A DNA stretch of 23,762 nucleotides from Clostridiales bacterium (GCA_004556545.1 SFGO01000067.1:1-23762); one strand, 5' to 3'. Shown: positions 12,714 through 21,285, counted from the first letter of the stretch. Notes: a model not told the origin generated them from the letters alone. Translations and numbers: made by a program.

Positions 12714-15044
12714 ATGAAGGAAACCCTTTCGTTCAATCAGGACTGGCGCTTCCATCTGGGCGACATTCCGGTGGAGGAAGCCAAGCTGAAGTCTCCCATG
12801 TATATCGAAGCCAAGACGGCCCGCAAGCGCTGCGGCCCCGCTGCCCGGGAATATATGGACGGCACGGAATTCTATAACGAGACCAACCTGATCTCCCACG
12901 AGACCTGGCTGTCCGTGAATGTGCCCCATGACTATATCATCGGGCAGGAGCCCAAGGAAGAAAACAACAATACGCTGGGCTTCTTCCGCTATGAAAATGC
13001 GTGGTACCGCAAGCACTTCACGCTGGACGCCGCCGACGAAGGCCGCCGCATCAGCCTGTATTTTGAGGGCGTGGGCGTTCATTGCAAGGTATACGTCAAC
13101 GGCTGCTATATGCTCACCAACAACTGCGGCTACAATTCCTTTGAGGTAGACGTGACCGACGTGGTGGATTTCGGGCAGGAAAACGTCGTTGCCATCCATA
13201 TCGACACCAGCGAGCATGAGGGCTGGTGGTACGAGGGCGCGGGCATTTACCGCCCAGTGTGGCTGATCAAGTCCGAGCCGGTGGCGGTGGATCTTTACGG
13301 CGTGTTCGTCCATCCGGAGCGCAAGGCCGAAGGCCGGTGGGACGTGCCGGTGGATACCACGCTGCGCAACGACGGTTACGAGCCTGCGGCGGCGGTGGTG
13401 CGTTCGGTGGCCAAAAACGCCGCCGGAGAGGAGATCCTTGCACTGGAAAGCTCCATCGAAATTCCCGCCCGGGAAAAAGCAACCCTCCATCAGCGGGGCG
13501 AGGTGACGAATCCGGCCCTTTGGGACATCGACAGCCCGAACCTCTATACGCTGGAAACCGTGGTCACGGTGGGGGAGGAAGTGGTAGAGCGCCAGAGCAA
13601 CCGCTTCGGCTTCCGCACCATCCGGTTTGACAAGGACGAGGGCTTCTTCCTGAATGACCGCTCGGTGAAGATTCAGGGCGTTTGCTGCCATCAGGATTAC
13701 GGCCTGACCGGCAAGGCGGTGCCCAAGCGCATTCAGCGCTACCGGCTGGAGCTGCTCAAGGAAATGGGCGCTAACGGCTACCGCTGCTCCCATTATCCCC
13801 AGCACGACTACACCATGCAGTGCTTGGATGAGCTGGGCTTCCTGACCATGTGCGAGACCCGCTGGTACGAAAGCACGCCCGAGGGCATGGCTCAGCTGGA
13901 AATGCTCATCAAGCGCGACCGGAACCATCCCTGCGTCATTTTGTGGTCTGCGGGCAATGAAGAACCCATGCACAAGACTGCGGCCGGCCGCCGGATCGCT
14001 CATGCCATGCTGTATCGGGCCCGCCAGCTGGACGGCACCCGTCCCGTGACCACCGCCGTATCCCATGACCCGGCCCACTCCACCGTGGCTGACCTGATCG
14101 ATGTGATGGGCGTGAACTACAACCTGACCCATTTCGACCTGCTGCACGAAACTTACCCGGACGTGCCGCTGGTTTCGACGGAATGCGTGGCTACCAGCAC
14201 CACCCGGGGCTGGTATCTGGCGGACGACGTTAAGCGCGGCTACATTTACGGCTACGACCGGGATACCAACAAGTCCTTCCTGGCCCGGGAAAAAACGTGG
14301 AAGTATTTCATGGAGCGCAAGTGGATCGCCGGCGGTTATCAGTGGGCCGGCATCGAGCACCGCGGCGAAACGGTGTGGCCCCGGCTGTGCTCGCAGGCGG
14401 GCGCCATCGACCTGTACCTGAACCGCAAGGACGCTTTCTATCAGAATCAGTCCCACTGGACGAAGAAGCCCATGGTGCATCTGCTGCCCCATTGGAACTG
14501 GCCCGGCTGGGAGGGCAAGACGCTGCGGGTTTCCGCCTACACCAACTGCGACGCGGTGGAGCTTTTTCTGAACGGGGCGTCGCTGGGCCGTTATGAGGTG
14601 GAACCCTACGGCCACGCGGAGTGGCAGGTGGTTTACGCTCCCGGACGGATCGAGGCTGTGGGGTACCGTCAGGGGCAGGAGGTCTGCCGGGATGCGCAGG
14701 AGACCACCGGCGCGCCCGCAGCGCTGCGCCTGAAGCTGGAGCGGGACGGCGTGCAGGGTGACGGCGAGGACATCGCCATTCTGACCTGCGACTGCGTGGA
14801 TGCGCAGGGCCGTCACGTGCCTACCGCCGCTCCCTTCGTGCATTTCTACACCAATGAGAAGGGCACGATCCTGGGCACCGGCTCCGACGTGTGCGACCAT
14901 GTGCCCGTTACCTGTCCCGACCGTCAGATGCGGGCAGGCCTGATCTCCGTGGCCGTTCGGGCCGGAACGGAAAAGGGTGGCCTGATCGTGTGCGCCGAGG
15001 CGGACGGTCTGGCTCCCGCCGTGCTGGAAACCGAGCTGCTGTAA
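12714..15044 (+). CDS. Glycoside hydrolase family 2, beta-galactosidase-type with DUF4982-like region
   Basis: This encodes about 776 residues from ATG 12714 after AAGGAGG. The order is an N-terminal sugar-binding domain (WLSVNVPHDYIIGQEPKEENNNTLGFFRYENAWYRKHF, FEGVGVHCKVYVNGC), an Ig-like domain, a TIM barrel (RYRLELLKEMGANGYRCSHYPQ), then a DUF4982-like beta domain (LRVSAYTNCDAVELFLNGASLG) and a last Ig-like domain. The acid/base is expected at E416 (SAGNE) and the nucleophile at E490 (VSTECVATSTTRG), the pattern of the SE-x-RG type of GH2 beta-galactosidases. There is no signal peptide, so it is cytoplasmic. It lies 315 bp upstream of the sugar transporter genes on the same strand. Galactosidase activity is probable, not certain. 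Confidence 0.9.
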   Translation: MKETLSFNQDWRFHLGDIPVEEAKLKSPMYIEAKTARKRCGPAAREYMDGTEFYNETNLISHETWLSVNVPHDYIIGQEPKEENNNTLGFFRYENAWYRKHFTLDAADEGRRISLYFEGVGVHCKVYVNGCYMLTNNCGYNSFEVDVTDVVDFGQENVVAIHIDTSEHEGWWYEGAGIYRPVWLIKSEPVAVDLYGVFVHPERKAEGRWDVPVDTTLRNDGYEPAAAVVRSVAKNAAGEEILALESSIEIPAREKATLHQRGEVTNPALWDIDSPNLYTLETVVTVGEEVVERQSNRFGFRTIRFDKDEGFFLNDRSVKIQGVCCHQDYGLTGKAVPKRIQRYRLELLKEMGANGYRCSHYPQHDYTMQCLDELGFLTMCETRWYESTPEGMAQLEMLIKRDRNHPCVILWSAGNEEPMHKTAAGRRIAHAMLYRARQLDGTRPVTTAVSHDPAHSTVADLIDVMGVNYNLTHFDLLHETYPDVPLVSTECVATSTTRGWYLADDVKRGYIYGYDRDTNKSFLAREKTWKYFMERKWIAGGYQWAGIEHRGETVWPRLCSQAGAIDLYLNRKDAFYQNQSHWTKKPMVHLLPHWNWPGWEGKTLRVSAYTNCDAVELFLNGASLGRYEVEPYGHAEWQVVYAPGRIEAVGYRQGQEVCRDAQETTGAPAALRLKLERDGVQGDGEDIAILTCDCVDAQGRHVPTAAPFVHFYTNEKGTILGTGSDVCDHVPVTCPDRQMRAGLISVAVRAGTEKGGLIVCAEADGLAPAVLETELL

Positions 15045-15103
15045 GCGCTGCACAAGCCCGTATCGCTTTTTTTGAACCGGGTGTGACAAAATTTGAATTC
15101 CAT

Positions 15104-15133
15104 TGGCCCCGCCGCAGTATTTTGCGGCGGGGC
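15104..15133. other. Perfect GC-rich hairpin downstream of the GH2 gene
   Basis: GGCCCCGCCGCA and TGCGGCGGGGCC form a 12-bp perfect stem with a 6-nt loop. There is no T run on either strand, so it is not a canonical terminator. It lies 60 bp after the GH2 stop and upstream of the transporter promoter, and may serve as a 3'-end barrier or a rho-assisted stop. Confidence 0.6.
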
Positions 15134-15173
15134 CAAATCATGCTATGCCCCCAAAAAGATTTGCCGTCTTTCC

Positions 15174-15197
15174 CATGGAGCGCAGCCATGCTACACT
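15174..15197 (+). promoter_or_regulatory. Promoter/operator candidate of the sugar ABC operon
   Basis: An extended -10 (ATGC then TACACT at 15192-15197) is preceded at 17 bp by a weak -35 (TTTCCC). Between the two lies an inverted repeat CATGG (15174-15178) and CCATG (15186-15190) that could be an operator, for instance for an AraC-type regulator. This is inference from spacing and symmetry only. Confidence 0.35.
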
Positions 15198-15359
15198 GCA
15201 TCCAGAAGCGAACGGAACCGGCGCAGGCCGGGAAAGGTCACGACAAAGCCCCGCCCGCTGAAATTCCAGAAATTCCATCAGAGAATTTCCGGGAAGGAAA
15301 ACCAAATTCACGACAGCGAATGGAACGAATGGAATTGGAATGGAAAGGAAGGATTCATA
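15198..15359 (+). other. Leader of the ABC operon with complementary TTCCA/TGGAA repeats
   Basis: This 160-nt leader holds two AAATTCCA units (15261-15268 and 15270-15277) and, further on, a run of TGGAA units (15319-15350) that ends in the ribosome binding site GGAAAGGAAGG. AATTCCAT at 15271-15278 is exactly complementary to ATGGAATT at 15329-15336. The leader could therefore fold so as to affect access to the start at 15360. No known riboswitch class was recognised. Confidence 0.45.
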
Positions 15360-16316
15360 GTGGAAAAAGCATCCCTCGGACGCCTGCCCTCCGAAACCAG
15401 GAAGGCCCGCCGTCATACGGTGCTCAAGCAGATGAAGGCCAATTATTTCCTTTATCTCTTTCTTCTGCCTGCCACGGCGTATCTGCTGATTTTCAGCTAC
15501 GGCCCCATGTACGGCATTCAGATCGCCTTCAAGGATTTTTACGCCTATCTGGGCATTGAGGGCAGTCCCTGGGTCGGATGGAAGCACTTTGAAAACTTCT
15601 TCCGTTCTCCCCGCTTCAGCATTCTTTTGCAGAACACGCTGACGCTGAGCTTCTACAGCCTGCTGGCCGGTTTCCCCCTGCCGATCATTCTGGCGCTGCT
15701 GCTGAACTACACCCCCAAACAGGGTCTGAAGAAGTTCGCGCAGACGGCCTCCTACGCGCCCCACTTCATTTCGACCGTGGTGCTGGTGGGCATGCTGAAC
15801 GTGTTCTTCTCTCCCCGCTCCGGTTTCATCAATACCATGCTGGGCTGGATCGGCATCGACCCCATTTTCTTTCTGGGCGACCCCAAGTGGTTCAAGCACA
15901 TGTACGTCTGGTCCGGCGTGTGGCAGAGCACCGGCTGGGGCTCCATCATCTATCTGGCGGCGCTGGCGGGCGTCAGCCCGGAGCTGCATGAAGCGGCCAT
16001 CATCGACGGGGCCAACAAGCTTCAGCGTATCTGGAACATCGATATTCCCACCATCATGCCGACCATGGTCATCCTGCTGGTGATGAACTTCGGCTCCATC
16101 ATGAACGTGGGCTATGAGAAGGTCTTCCTGATGCAGAACGACCTGAACATGAGCGCCTCGGAGATCATCTCCACCTACACCTACAAGATCGGCCTGCAGG
16201 GCGCGCAGTACAGCTACTCCACGGCCATCGGCCTGTTCAACAACGTCGTCAATTTCGTTATGCTGGTGGTGGTCAACCGCGTGGCCCGCAGCCTGTCCGG
16301 CAGCAGCCTTTGGTAA
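15360..16316 (+). CDS. Carbohydrate ABC transporter permease 1 (LplB/YtcP type)
   Basis: This encodes about 318 residues from GTG 15360, preceded by AAGGAAGG; a longer open frame upstream is leader sequence. Six membrane segments are visible, beginning with YFLYLFLLPATAYLLIFSYGPMYGIQIAFKDF, the usual opening of this family. The EAA loop that contacts the ATPase is ELHEAAIIDGANKLQRIWNIDIPTI, from about residue 207. With the second permease it forms the channel for an oligosaccharide. The family is used for uronides, rhamnogalacturonan fragments and other oligosaccharides in Firmicutes. No ATPase gene is nearby, so a shared MsmX/MsiK-type ATPase encoded elsewhere is probably used. Confidence 0.92.
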   Translation: MEKASLGRLPSETRKARRHTVLKQMKANYFLYLFLLPATAYLLIFSYGPMYGIQIAFKDFYAYLGIEGSPWVGWKHFENFFRSPRFSILLQNTLTLSFYSLLAGFPLPIILALLLNYTPKQGLKKFAQTASYAPHFISTVVLVGMLNVFFSPRSGFINTMLGWIGIDPIFFLGDPKWFKHMYVWSGVWQSTGWGSIIYLAALAGVSPELHEAAIIDGANKLQRIWNIDIPTIMPTMVILLVMNFGSIMNVGYEKVFLMQNDLNMSASEIISTYTYKIGLQGAQYSYSTAIGLFNNVVNFVMLVVVNRVARSLSGSSLW

Positions 16317-16334
16317 GAAAGGAGAAAGCGCCCT

Positions 16335-17258
16335 ATGGAACAAACAGCCGCAAGAGTAGGCTCCAAGGTTCACGAGACCCGGTTTGACCGCGTTTTCAAC
16401 GTCGTGATTTATGTGCTGCTGGCGCTGATGCTGATCGTGGTGATTTATCCCCTGTACTTCGTGGTGCTGGCCTCCGTCAGCGACCCCCAGTACGTCAACT
16501 CCGGCACGCCCCTTCTGTACCCCCGGGGCTTTACCATGATGGGTTATTCCCGGGTGTTTGCGGATAACCGCATCTGGATCGGCTATGCCAATACGCTGCT
16601 GTATGCGGGTGCCGGTACGCTGCTGGCCGTGGCCGTTCAGGTGATGGCGGGCTACGCCCTTTCGCGCAGCGACCTGCCCGGACGCAATATTTTCATGGCC
16701 CTGTTCGTTTTCACCATGTACTTCGGCGGCGGCCTGATCCCCTTCTATCTGGTGGTCAAGTCTCTGAATCTGGTCAACAGCCGGCTTCTGATGATCATGC
16801 TGGGATGCTCGTCGGTGTACAATATTATTATCATTCGTTCGTTCTTCGTATCCACGCTGCCCAAGGAGCTGCAGGAGGCCGCTTTCATTGACGGCTGCAC
16901 CAACCAGCGGTATTTCTTCAGCATCGTGCTTCCCCTGTCCAAGGCGATCATCGCGGTCATCGCGCTCTACGCGCTGGTGGCTCAGTGGAATTCCTACTTC
17001 AACGCCATGATCTTCCTGACCGACCGCAGCAAATATCCCCTGCAGCTGTACCTGCGGGAGATCCTGCTGACCGCCAAGACCTATGCCGACACCTCCATGG
17101 TGGGCGGCGACCCGGAGGCGGCGGCCAAGATGGAACAGATGGTCGAGGTGATCAAGTACGGCGTTATCGTCGTTTCTACGCTGCCCGTCATCGCCGTCTA
17201 TCCCTTCCTGCAGAAGTACTTCGTGCAGGGCGTGATGATCGGCGCGGTCAAGGGCTGA
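16335..17258 (+). CDS. Carbohydrate ABC transporter permease 2 (AraQ/YtcP type)
   Basis: This encodes 307 residues from ATG 16335, which follows GAAAGGAG and lies 18 nt after the first permease stop. Six hydrophobic segments are visible, opening with VFNVVIYVLLALMLIVVIYPLYFVVLASVSDP, the normal start of this family. The EAA loop is ELQEAAFIDGCTNQRYFFSIVLPL, from about residue 178. The C-terminus (YPFLQKYFVQGVMIGAVKG) is the conserved family ending. It forms the heterodimeric channel with permease 1 and is followed by the binding-protein gene, the usual gene order for this transporter class. Confidence 0.93.
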   Translation: MEQTAARVGSKVHETRFDRVFNVVIYVLLALMLIVVIYPLYFVVLASVSDPQYVNSGTPLLYPRGFTMMGYSRVFADNRIWIGYANTLLYAGAGTLLAVAVQVMAGYALSRSDLPGRNIFMALFVFTMYFGGGLIPFYLVVKSLNLVNSRLLMIMLGCSSVYNIIIIRSFFVSTLPKELQEAAFIDGCTNQRYFFSIVLPLSKAIIAVIALYALVAQWNSYFNAMIFLTDRSKYPLQLYLREILLTAKTYADTSMVGGDPEAAAKMEQMVEVIKYGVIVVSTLPVIAVYPFLQKYFVQGVMIGAVKG

Positions 17259-17278
17259 ATGAAAGAGATGTATTTCGG

Positions 17279-17310
17279 AACAAACGCGCAAGCGTTGCAA
17301 TATGTTCAAA
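17279..17310 (+). other. Small hairpin between permease 2 and the binding-protein gene
   Basis: AACGC and GCGTT enclose a GCAA tetraloop, and GAACA upstream can pair with TGTTC downstream as a longer imperfect stem. It lies in the 73-bp gap before the binding-protein gene. It may stabilise or separately process the abundant binding-protein message. Confidence 0.4.
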
Positions 17311-17331
17311 TTTTGGCAAGGAGGTAAACCC

Positions 17332-18888
17332 ATGAAAAGATTCCTTTCCCTGATCCTGGTGCTGAGCCTGGCGCTCTCCCTGATCGCCCTGCCTGCAATG
17401 GCGGAAGGCGAAGAGTTCACTATCACCGTCAACCTGCACGGCCTTGACAAGAGCGGCGGCACCGCCAACAAGATCGGCCCCAAGCACGCCGAGGAGACCA
17501 CTGGCGTCAAGATCAACTACTACGAGCTGGACTCCGCTTCTGCCGGCGAAAAGATCAACATCATGCTGGCTTCCGGCGACCTGCCTGACGCGTTTCTGTC
17601 TCTTTTGACCGAGACTCAGGTCGTCAGCAACCTGCCGATGTTCGTTCCGCTCAACGAGTATCTGACCGAAGAAAACGCTCCCAACCTGATGAAGATGTTC
17701 GAAAAGTATCCTGAGCTGATCGACATGATCACCCAGGTGGATGGCAACATCTACACCCTGCCCATCGGCGACTTCTCCAACCCCGACAACCAGGGCGAAG
17801 GCATTCAGGTCATCAACAAGGCCTGGCTGGACAAGCTGGAACTGGAAATGCCCACCACTACCGAAGAGTTCTACGAAGTCTGCAAGGCCATCAAGGAAGG
17901 CGACCCCAACGGCAACGGCGAAGCCGATGAGATCCCTGTGACCTTCACCCAGAACAACTGGGCGGCGCACTTCATCAACCTGCTGGGCCCCTGGGGCATC
18001 TGCGAATGGGAAGGCGGCGGCGACGGCTACCTGAAGGTGGAAGACGGCAAGGCGATCTTTACCGCTACCCTGCCCGAGTTCCGCGCCGGTCTGGAATACT
18101 GGCACCGCATGGCGGCCGAGGGCCTGCTGGATGTGGAAGGCTTCACCCAGACCAACGAGCAGTTCTACGCCCGCCTGAAGTCCTACTCCGTGGCCAGCTA
18201 TCGCGGCTGGACCCCCGCCTCTAACTTCGCTGCCGAGCAGGCTGCTGAGTTCACCGCTCTGCCCGTGCTGCAGGCCTCCGATTATCCGGAAATCAAGCCT
18301 GTGACCCCCGGCGAAATCAACAAGTTCTGCGGCAACCGCTATGGCTTTGGCATCACCCGCGCCTGTAAGGATCCCGCCGCGCTGGTTCGCTGGTTCGACG
18401 CTCAGAACGCCGACGCCGTCACCAAGATGCTGTGGAAGTACGGCGAAGAAGGCAAGCTTTGGAAGCAGGATGAAAACGGCAAGATCTGGGCGCTGTGGCC
18501 TGAACAGACCGAAGACTTCACCCGTGAAAACATGAAGTACACCTACGGCGCCATGAACCATATCCCCTGCCTGGTGCTGCCCGAAGAACTGGAAGAAAAC
18601 GGTGAAGACGCTCCCGCCGAAGCCACCATTCGTCTGGGTCTGGTGAACGCGGTGAAGGACAACTTCCCGGCTGAGCGCATCCCGATCCGCAACGTGCCTG
18701 CTGAAAAGATCCAGGAACGCAACATGATCTACACCGACCTGAAGGCCTATCTGGACAGCTTCGTGGCCGACTGCGTGGTCAACGGCCTTGACGACGCCAA
18801 GTGGGAAAAGCACCTGAAGGACGTGGAAGGCTATCGCGCTTCCGAGTGGGTGCAGTGGTATCAGGATTACATCGATAAGAAGTTCTGA
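17332..18888 (+). CDS. Extracellular oligosaccharide-binding protein of ABC transporter (LipO/YtcQ type)
   Basis: This encodes about 518 residues from ATG 17332 with a perfect AAGGAGG upstream. Residues 1-24 are a signal peptide (MKRF, Leu-rich core, PAMA|EGEEF) without a lipobox cysteine. The mature part has the family features NKIGPKHAEETTGVKINYYEL, INIMLASGDLPDAFLSL, NIYTLPIGDFS, INKAWLDKLELEMPTTTEEFYEVCKAIKEGDPNGNGEADEIP (the Ca-site-like DPNGNGEADE loop) and a C-terminal WVQWYQDYIDKKF. It is the longer (about 500-residue) binding-protein type that pairs with LplB/YtcP permeases. Codon use is strongly biased to GGC, CTG, AAG and GAC, as in highly expressed genes. How the protein stays at the cell surface without a lipid anchor is unclear. 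Confidence 0.92.
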   Translation: MKRFLSLILVLSLALSLIALPAMAEGEEFTITVNLHGLDKSGGTANKIGPKHAEETTGVKINYYELDSASAGEKINIMLASGDLPDAFLSLLTETQVVSNLPMFVPLNEYLTEENAPNLMKMFEKYPELIDMITQVDGNIYTLPIGDFSNPDNQGEGIQVINKAWLDKLELEMPTTTEEFYEVCKAIKEGDPNGNGEADEIPVTFTQNNWAAHFINLLGPWGICEWEGGGDGYLKVEDGKAIFTATLPEFRAGLEYWHRMAAEGLLDVEGFTQTNEQFYARLKSYSVASYRGWTPASNFAAEQAAEFTALPVLQASDYPEIKPVTPGEINKFCGNRYGFGITRACKDPAALVRWFDAQNADAVTKMLWKYGEEGKLWKQDENGKIWALWPEQTEDFTRENMKYTYGAMNHIPCLVLPEELEENGEDAPAEATIRLGLVNAVKDNFPAERIPIRNVPAEKIQERNMIYTDLKAYLDSFVADCVVNGLDDAKWEKHLKDVEGYRASEWVQWYQDYIDKKF

Positions 18889-18910
18889 AATATTCCCTGA
18901 AATCCCCTAT

Positions 18911-18936
18911 GGGCGGGCGGCTTATGCCGCTCGCCC
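18911..18936 (+). terminator. Hairpin after the binding-protein gene, probable terminator
   Basis: GGGCGGGCGGC and GCCGCTCGCCC form an 11-bp stem with one G-T pair and a TTAT loop. The tail GGTTGGCGTTTCTT has only a broken T run, so termination may be incomplete and the AraC gene downstream may get some read-through. Confidence 0.55.
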
Positions 18937-18948
18937 GGTTGGCGTTTC

Positions 18949-18977
18949 TTGACAAAAACGCCGTTTTGGGGTATTTT
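18949..18977 (+). promoter_or_regulatory. Promoter of the two-TM AraC regulator
   Basis: TTGACA (18949-18954), a 17-bp spacer and TATTTT (18972-18977), 60 bp before the chosen start at 19038. The perfect -35 and spacing make this a likely separate promoter for the regulator gene. Confidence 0.75.
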
Positions 18978-19037
18978 GATTTCAGAAGATGGATGCAGGA
19001 AAAAGAGAGAACCAAAAACGGAAGGGAGCCGTCAGCC

Positions 19038-21248
19038 ATGGCACGTGTACGTCAGCCGCGGAGAAAATATCTGGAGCAAAGACGCCGCCGGGAAGAACCC
19101 AAGCCGCGGATCGCTCATCTGTGGGTAAAATACGCGCTGGCCTATGTGATGGTGATGGCCATTCCCTTTACCGTGTTCAGCGTGATGGCGAATCGCTACC
19201 TTGCCAATGAGATCACCGCCAGCATCCAGAGCGAAATGACCAATACGCTGGCTGCGGCCCGTCAGAGCTTCGATCAGAAGATCAATCAGATGGTCTCCAT
19301 CAGCCTGCAGATCAATCAGGTCAACGATTTCAGGGGCGCGAGCCTTTCTACCTACAGCTATGCCAGCCGCCGGACCGTTCAGCAGATGCTGAAGGCTTTC
19401 TGGGCCACAGGTCAGGTTTACCGGGGCATTTCCTACTATCAGCGGGACCTGCCGGGGATCGTTTTTACCATCGCCGGGACCTTTGATGTGAACAACTACC
19501 GCTTTTTCTACGACGGGCAGACCGGAAGCTGGCTGACGCTGGAGCAGATGAGTGATGAACAGCTGGATCAGGTCTGGTACGCGGCCGGGGAAAACCGGGA
19601 CGGCATTACGCCGAAGGGCGCGACGCTGATCTTTACCCAGCCGGTGCCGAATATTCCCGGCGGATTTCTCCTGTTTGAACTGAGCGAGTCCGGCGTTCGC
19701 AGCATGCTGCCGTCGCTCCCCGAGGGCGGGCAGCTGACCATTACCCGCAACGGAACGTGGCTGTATCCCTTTCAGCCGGATGAGACCCTGCGCCAGCCGG
19801 AGCCGGGCCTTCACAAGAACGACGGCGGGCAATGGGAGGACGCCGTTTACAGCCCGGAATTCGGCCTCACCTACGGCTACCGGTGCGAAACCGGCAATTT
19901 GGGCGCGAAAACCCGGACGACGCTGCAAATTTACATGCTGGTGACGGTGCTGATCGGGCTGGTGTGCCTTTTTGCCATCGTGGAAACCTCCCGCCGCCAT
20001 GCCCGCCCCATCGAGCAGCTGGTGGCCCTGACCGAGGATCTGGTGCCGGACGACGTATACGGCATCGCCAGACTGCAAAGCGCCATGCATCAGCTGCGCT
20101 CCTACAGCCAGCAGCTGGTGGATATCCGGCTCAGCACCCTGCGCACCAATGCGCTGATCCGTCTGGTGCGGGGCCGCTATCACAGCGAGGAGGACGTGGA
20201 AGAAAACCTGCGCCGTCTGGATATGACCTTTCGCCAGCCCTGGCGGGTGATGATGATCTTGCAGCGCGACCAGGCATGGGAAATGGACGTGCCGGAAAAG
20301 GTCTGCGCCAGACTGAGCCGCAATCACGACATTTACGGCTTTTCCTACGCCGAACGAAGCGTATTCGTGATGCTGGTGGGGCTGGACAGTCAGGAACGCG
20401 GGCCGCTGGTCCGGGAGCTGGAGCTGCTGGCGCAGGAGCCGGAGTTTGCTGAATCCAAGCCCCGGTTTGCTTTAGGAATCCCCTTTGAAAAGCTGACGCA
20501 GGCGCCCCAGTCCTATATGGACGCGCTGTCGGCGGGCCGCCGGATGACCGGCGAAGGCGTCGCCGTTTACGAGCAGAGCGAACCCGAGGAAACGCCCTTC
20601 TACCCGGAAGAGGAACTGCAGGCGCTGGAAACGGCCCTGAACCATCAGGATCGGAACCGCACGGCTTTCCTGTATGATATTCTGATGACCATGGTTTCCC
20701 GCAACCGGCATGTGTATCTGTACACCGTTACCCTTCTGTCGGAAATGATCCGCCTGTATACGCAGGCCCTCCCCGAAGAAAACGGCGGCGAAAGCGGCTG
20801 CGGCCCGGTGGTGTGCGGCCAGTGCGTCAACGATGTGGAGGACATGCTGGACTGCCTGAGAAGCCTTCACACTCAAGCGCTGCAGCATATGGCCGAGCAG
20901 GACTTGGAAAACAGCGCCACGGAAATGACGGGCATTGCCAACTACATTTCCTCCTGCGAGGAACTGGACACGCTGACGGTCAGTACCGTGGCGGAGCGCT
21001 ACGGCATGAACGCCTCTTCGCTGAGCCATCGGTTCAAAAAGCAGATGGGCTGCAATATTTCCGACTACATCTTCACCTGCAAAATGAACCACGCCTGCGC
21101 CCTGCTGCGCTCCACCGACCAGACCGTGGCGGAGATCGCCCAGCAGGTGGGGTACAGCCAGTATACGTCCTTCGTGCGCCAGTTCAAGCGCCAGAAGGGC
21201 CTGACGCCAACGGCCTACCGGGACGCATGGCGGAAGGAACATGAATAG
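19038..21248 (+). CDS. Membrane-bound AraC family sensor-regulator
   Basis: This encodes about 736 residues from ATG 19038, with GGAAGGGAG upstream; the frame is open to 18909 but crosses the promoter. The order is a basic cytoplasmic N-terminus, TM1 (about 28-50, VKYALAYVMVMAIPFTVFSVM), an extracellular domain of about 245 residues, and TM2 (about 296-318, IYMLVTVLIGLVCLFAIV). A cytoplasmic linker follows, then the AraC double helix-turn-helix (about 641-735, VSTVAERYGMNASSLSHRFKKQMGC ... EIAQQVGYSQYTSFVRQFKRQKGLTPTAYR). This is the one-component sensor type commonly adjacent to LplB/YtcQ transporters. It probably senses the sugar or the loaded binding protein outside and activates the transporter and hydrolase genes. 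Confidence 0.9.
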   Translation: MARVRQPRRKYLEQRRRREEPKPRIAHLWVKYALAYVMVMAIPFTVFSVMANRYLANEITASIQSEMTNTLAAARQSFDQKINQMVSISLQINQVNDFRGASLSTYSYASRRTVQQMLKAFWATGQVYRGISYYQRDLPGIVFTIAGTFDVNNYRFFYDGQTGSWLTLEQMSDEQLDQVWYAAGENRDGITPKGATLIFTQPVPNIPGGFLLFELSESGVRSMLPSLPEGGQLTITRNGTWLYPFQPDETLRQPEPGLHKNDGGQWEDAVYSPEFGLTYGYRCETGNLGAKTRTTLQIYMLVTVLIGLVCLFAIVETSRRHARPIEQLVALTEDLVPDDVYGIARLQSAMHQLRSYSQQLVDIRLSTLRTNALIRLVRGRYHSEEDVEENLRRLDMTFRQPWRVMMILQRDQAWEMDVPEKVCARLSRNHDIYGFSYAERSVFVMLVGLDSQERGPLVRELELLAQEPEFAESKPRFALGIPFEKLTQAPQSYMDALSAGRRMTGEGVAVYEQSEPEETPFYPEEELQALETALNHQDRNRTAFLYDILMTMVSRNRHVYLYTVTLLSEMIRLYTQALPEENGGESGCGPVVCGQCVNDVEDMLDCLRSLHTQALQHMAEQDLENSATEMTGIANYISSCEELDTLTVSTVAERYGMNASSLSHRFKKQMGCNISDYIFTCKMNHACALLRSTDQTVAEIAQQVGYSQYTSFVRQFKRQKGLTPTAYRDAWRKEHE

Positions 21249-21253
21249 AAAAT

Positions 21254-21285
21254 AGCCCTTTCGATTCGTTGGAATCGAAAGGGCT
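21254..21285. terminator. Bidirectional terminator-like hairpin between convergent genes
   Basis: AGCCCTTTCGATTC and GAATCGAAAGGGCT form a perfect 14-bp stem with a GTTG loop, 5 bp after the AraC stop. On the minus strand it is followed by ATTTTCTATTC, so it may end the GH42 transcript. On the plus strand the tail is CAGTCTG of repeat C, without a T run. Confidence 0.7.

Noticed and set aside
15046..15076. AAGCG...CGCTTTTTTT after the larger GH2 gene as terminator
   Set aside because: The stem is only 5 bp with a 16-nt loop, too weak to call despite the good T run.
12120..15089. Very long leftward open frame (989 codons) opposite the larger GH2 gene
   Set aside because: It mirrors the rightward GH2 gene, is rich in His, Gln, Arg and Gly as expected for antisense of GC-rich coding sequence, and has no recognisable domain or ribosome binding site.
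15093..15359. Longer start for permease 1 reaching back to 15093
   Set aside because: The region holds the GC hairpin, promoter candidate and leader. Hydrophobic family sequence starts only after GTG 15360.
15138..17516. Long leftward open frame (792 codons) opposite the sugar permease genes
   Set aside because: It is the antisense of two clear ABC permeases with intact family motifs; composition is typical of a shadow frame.
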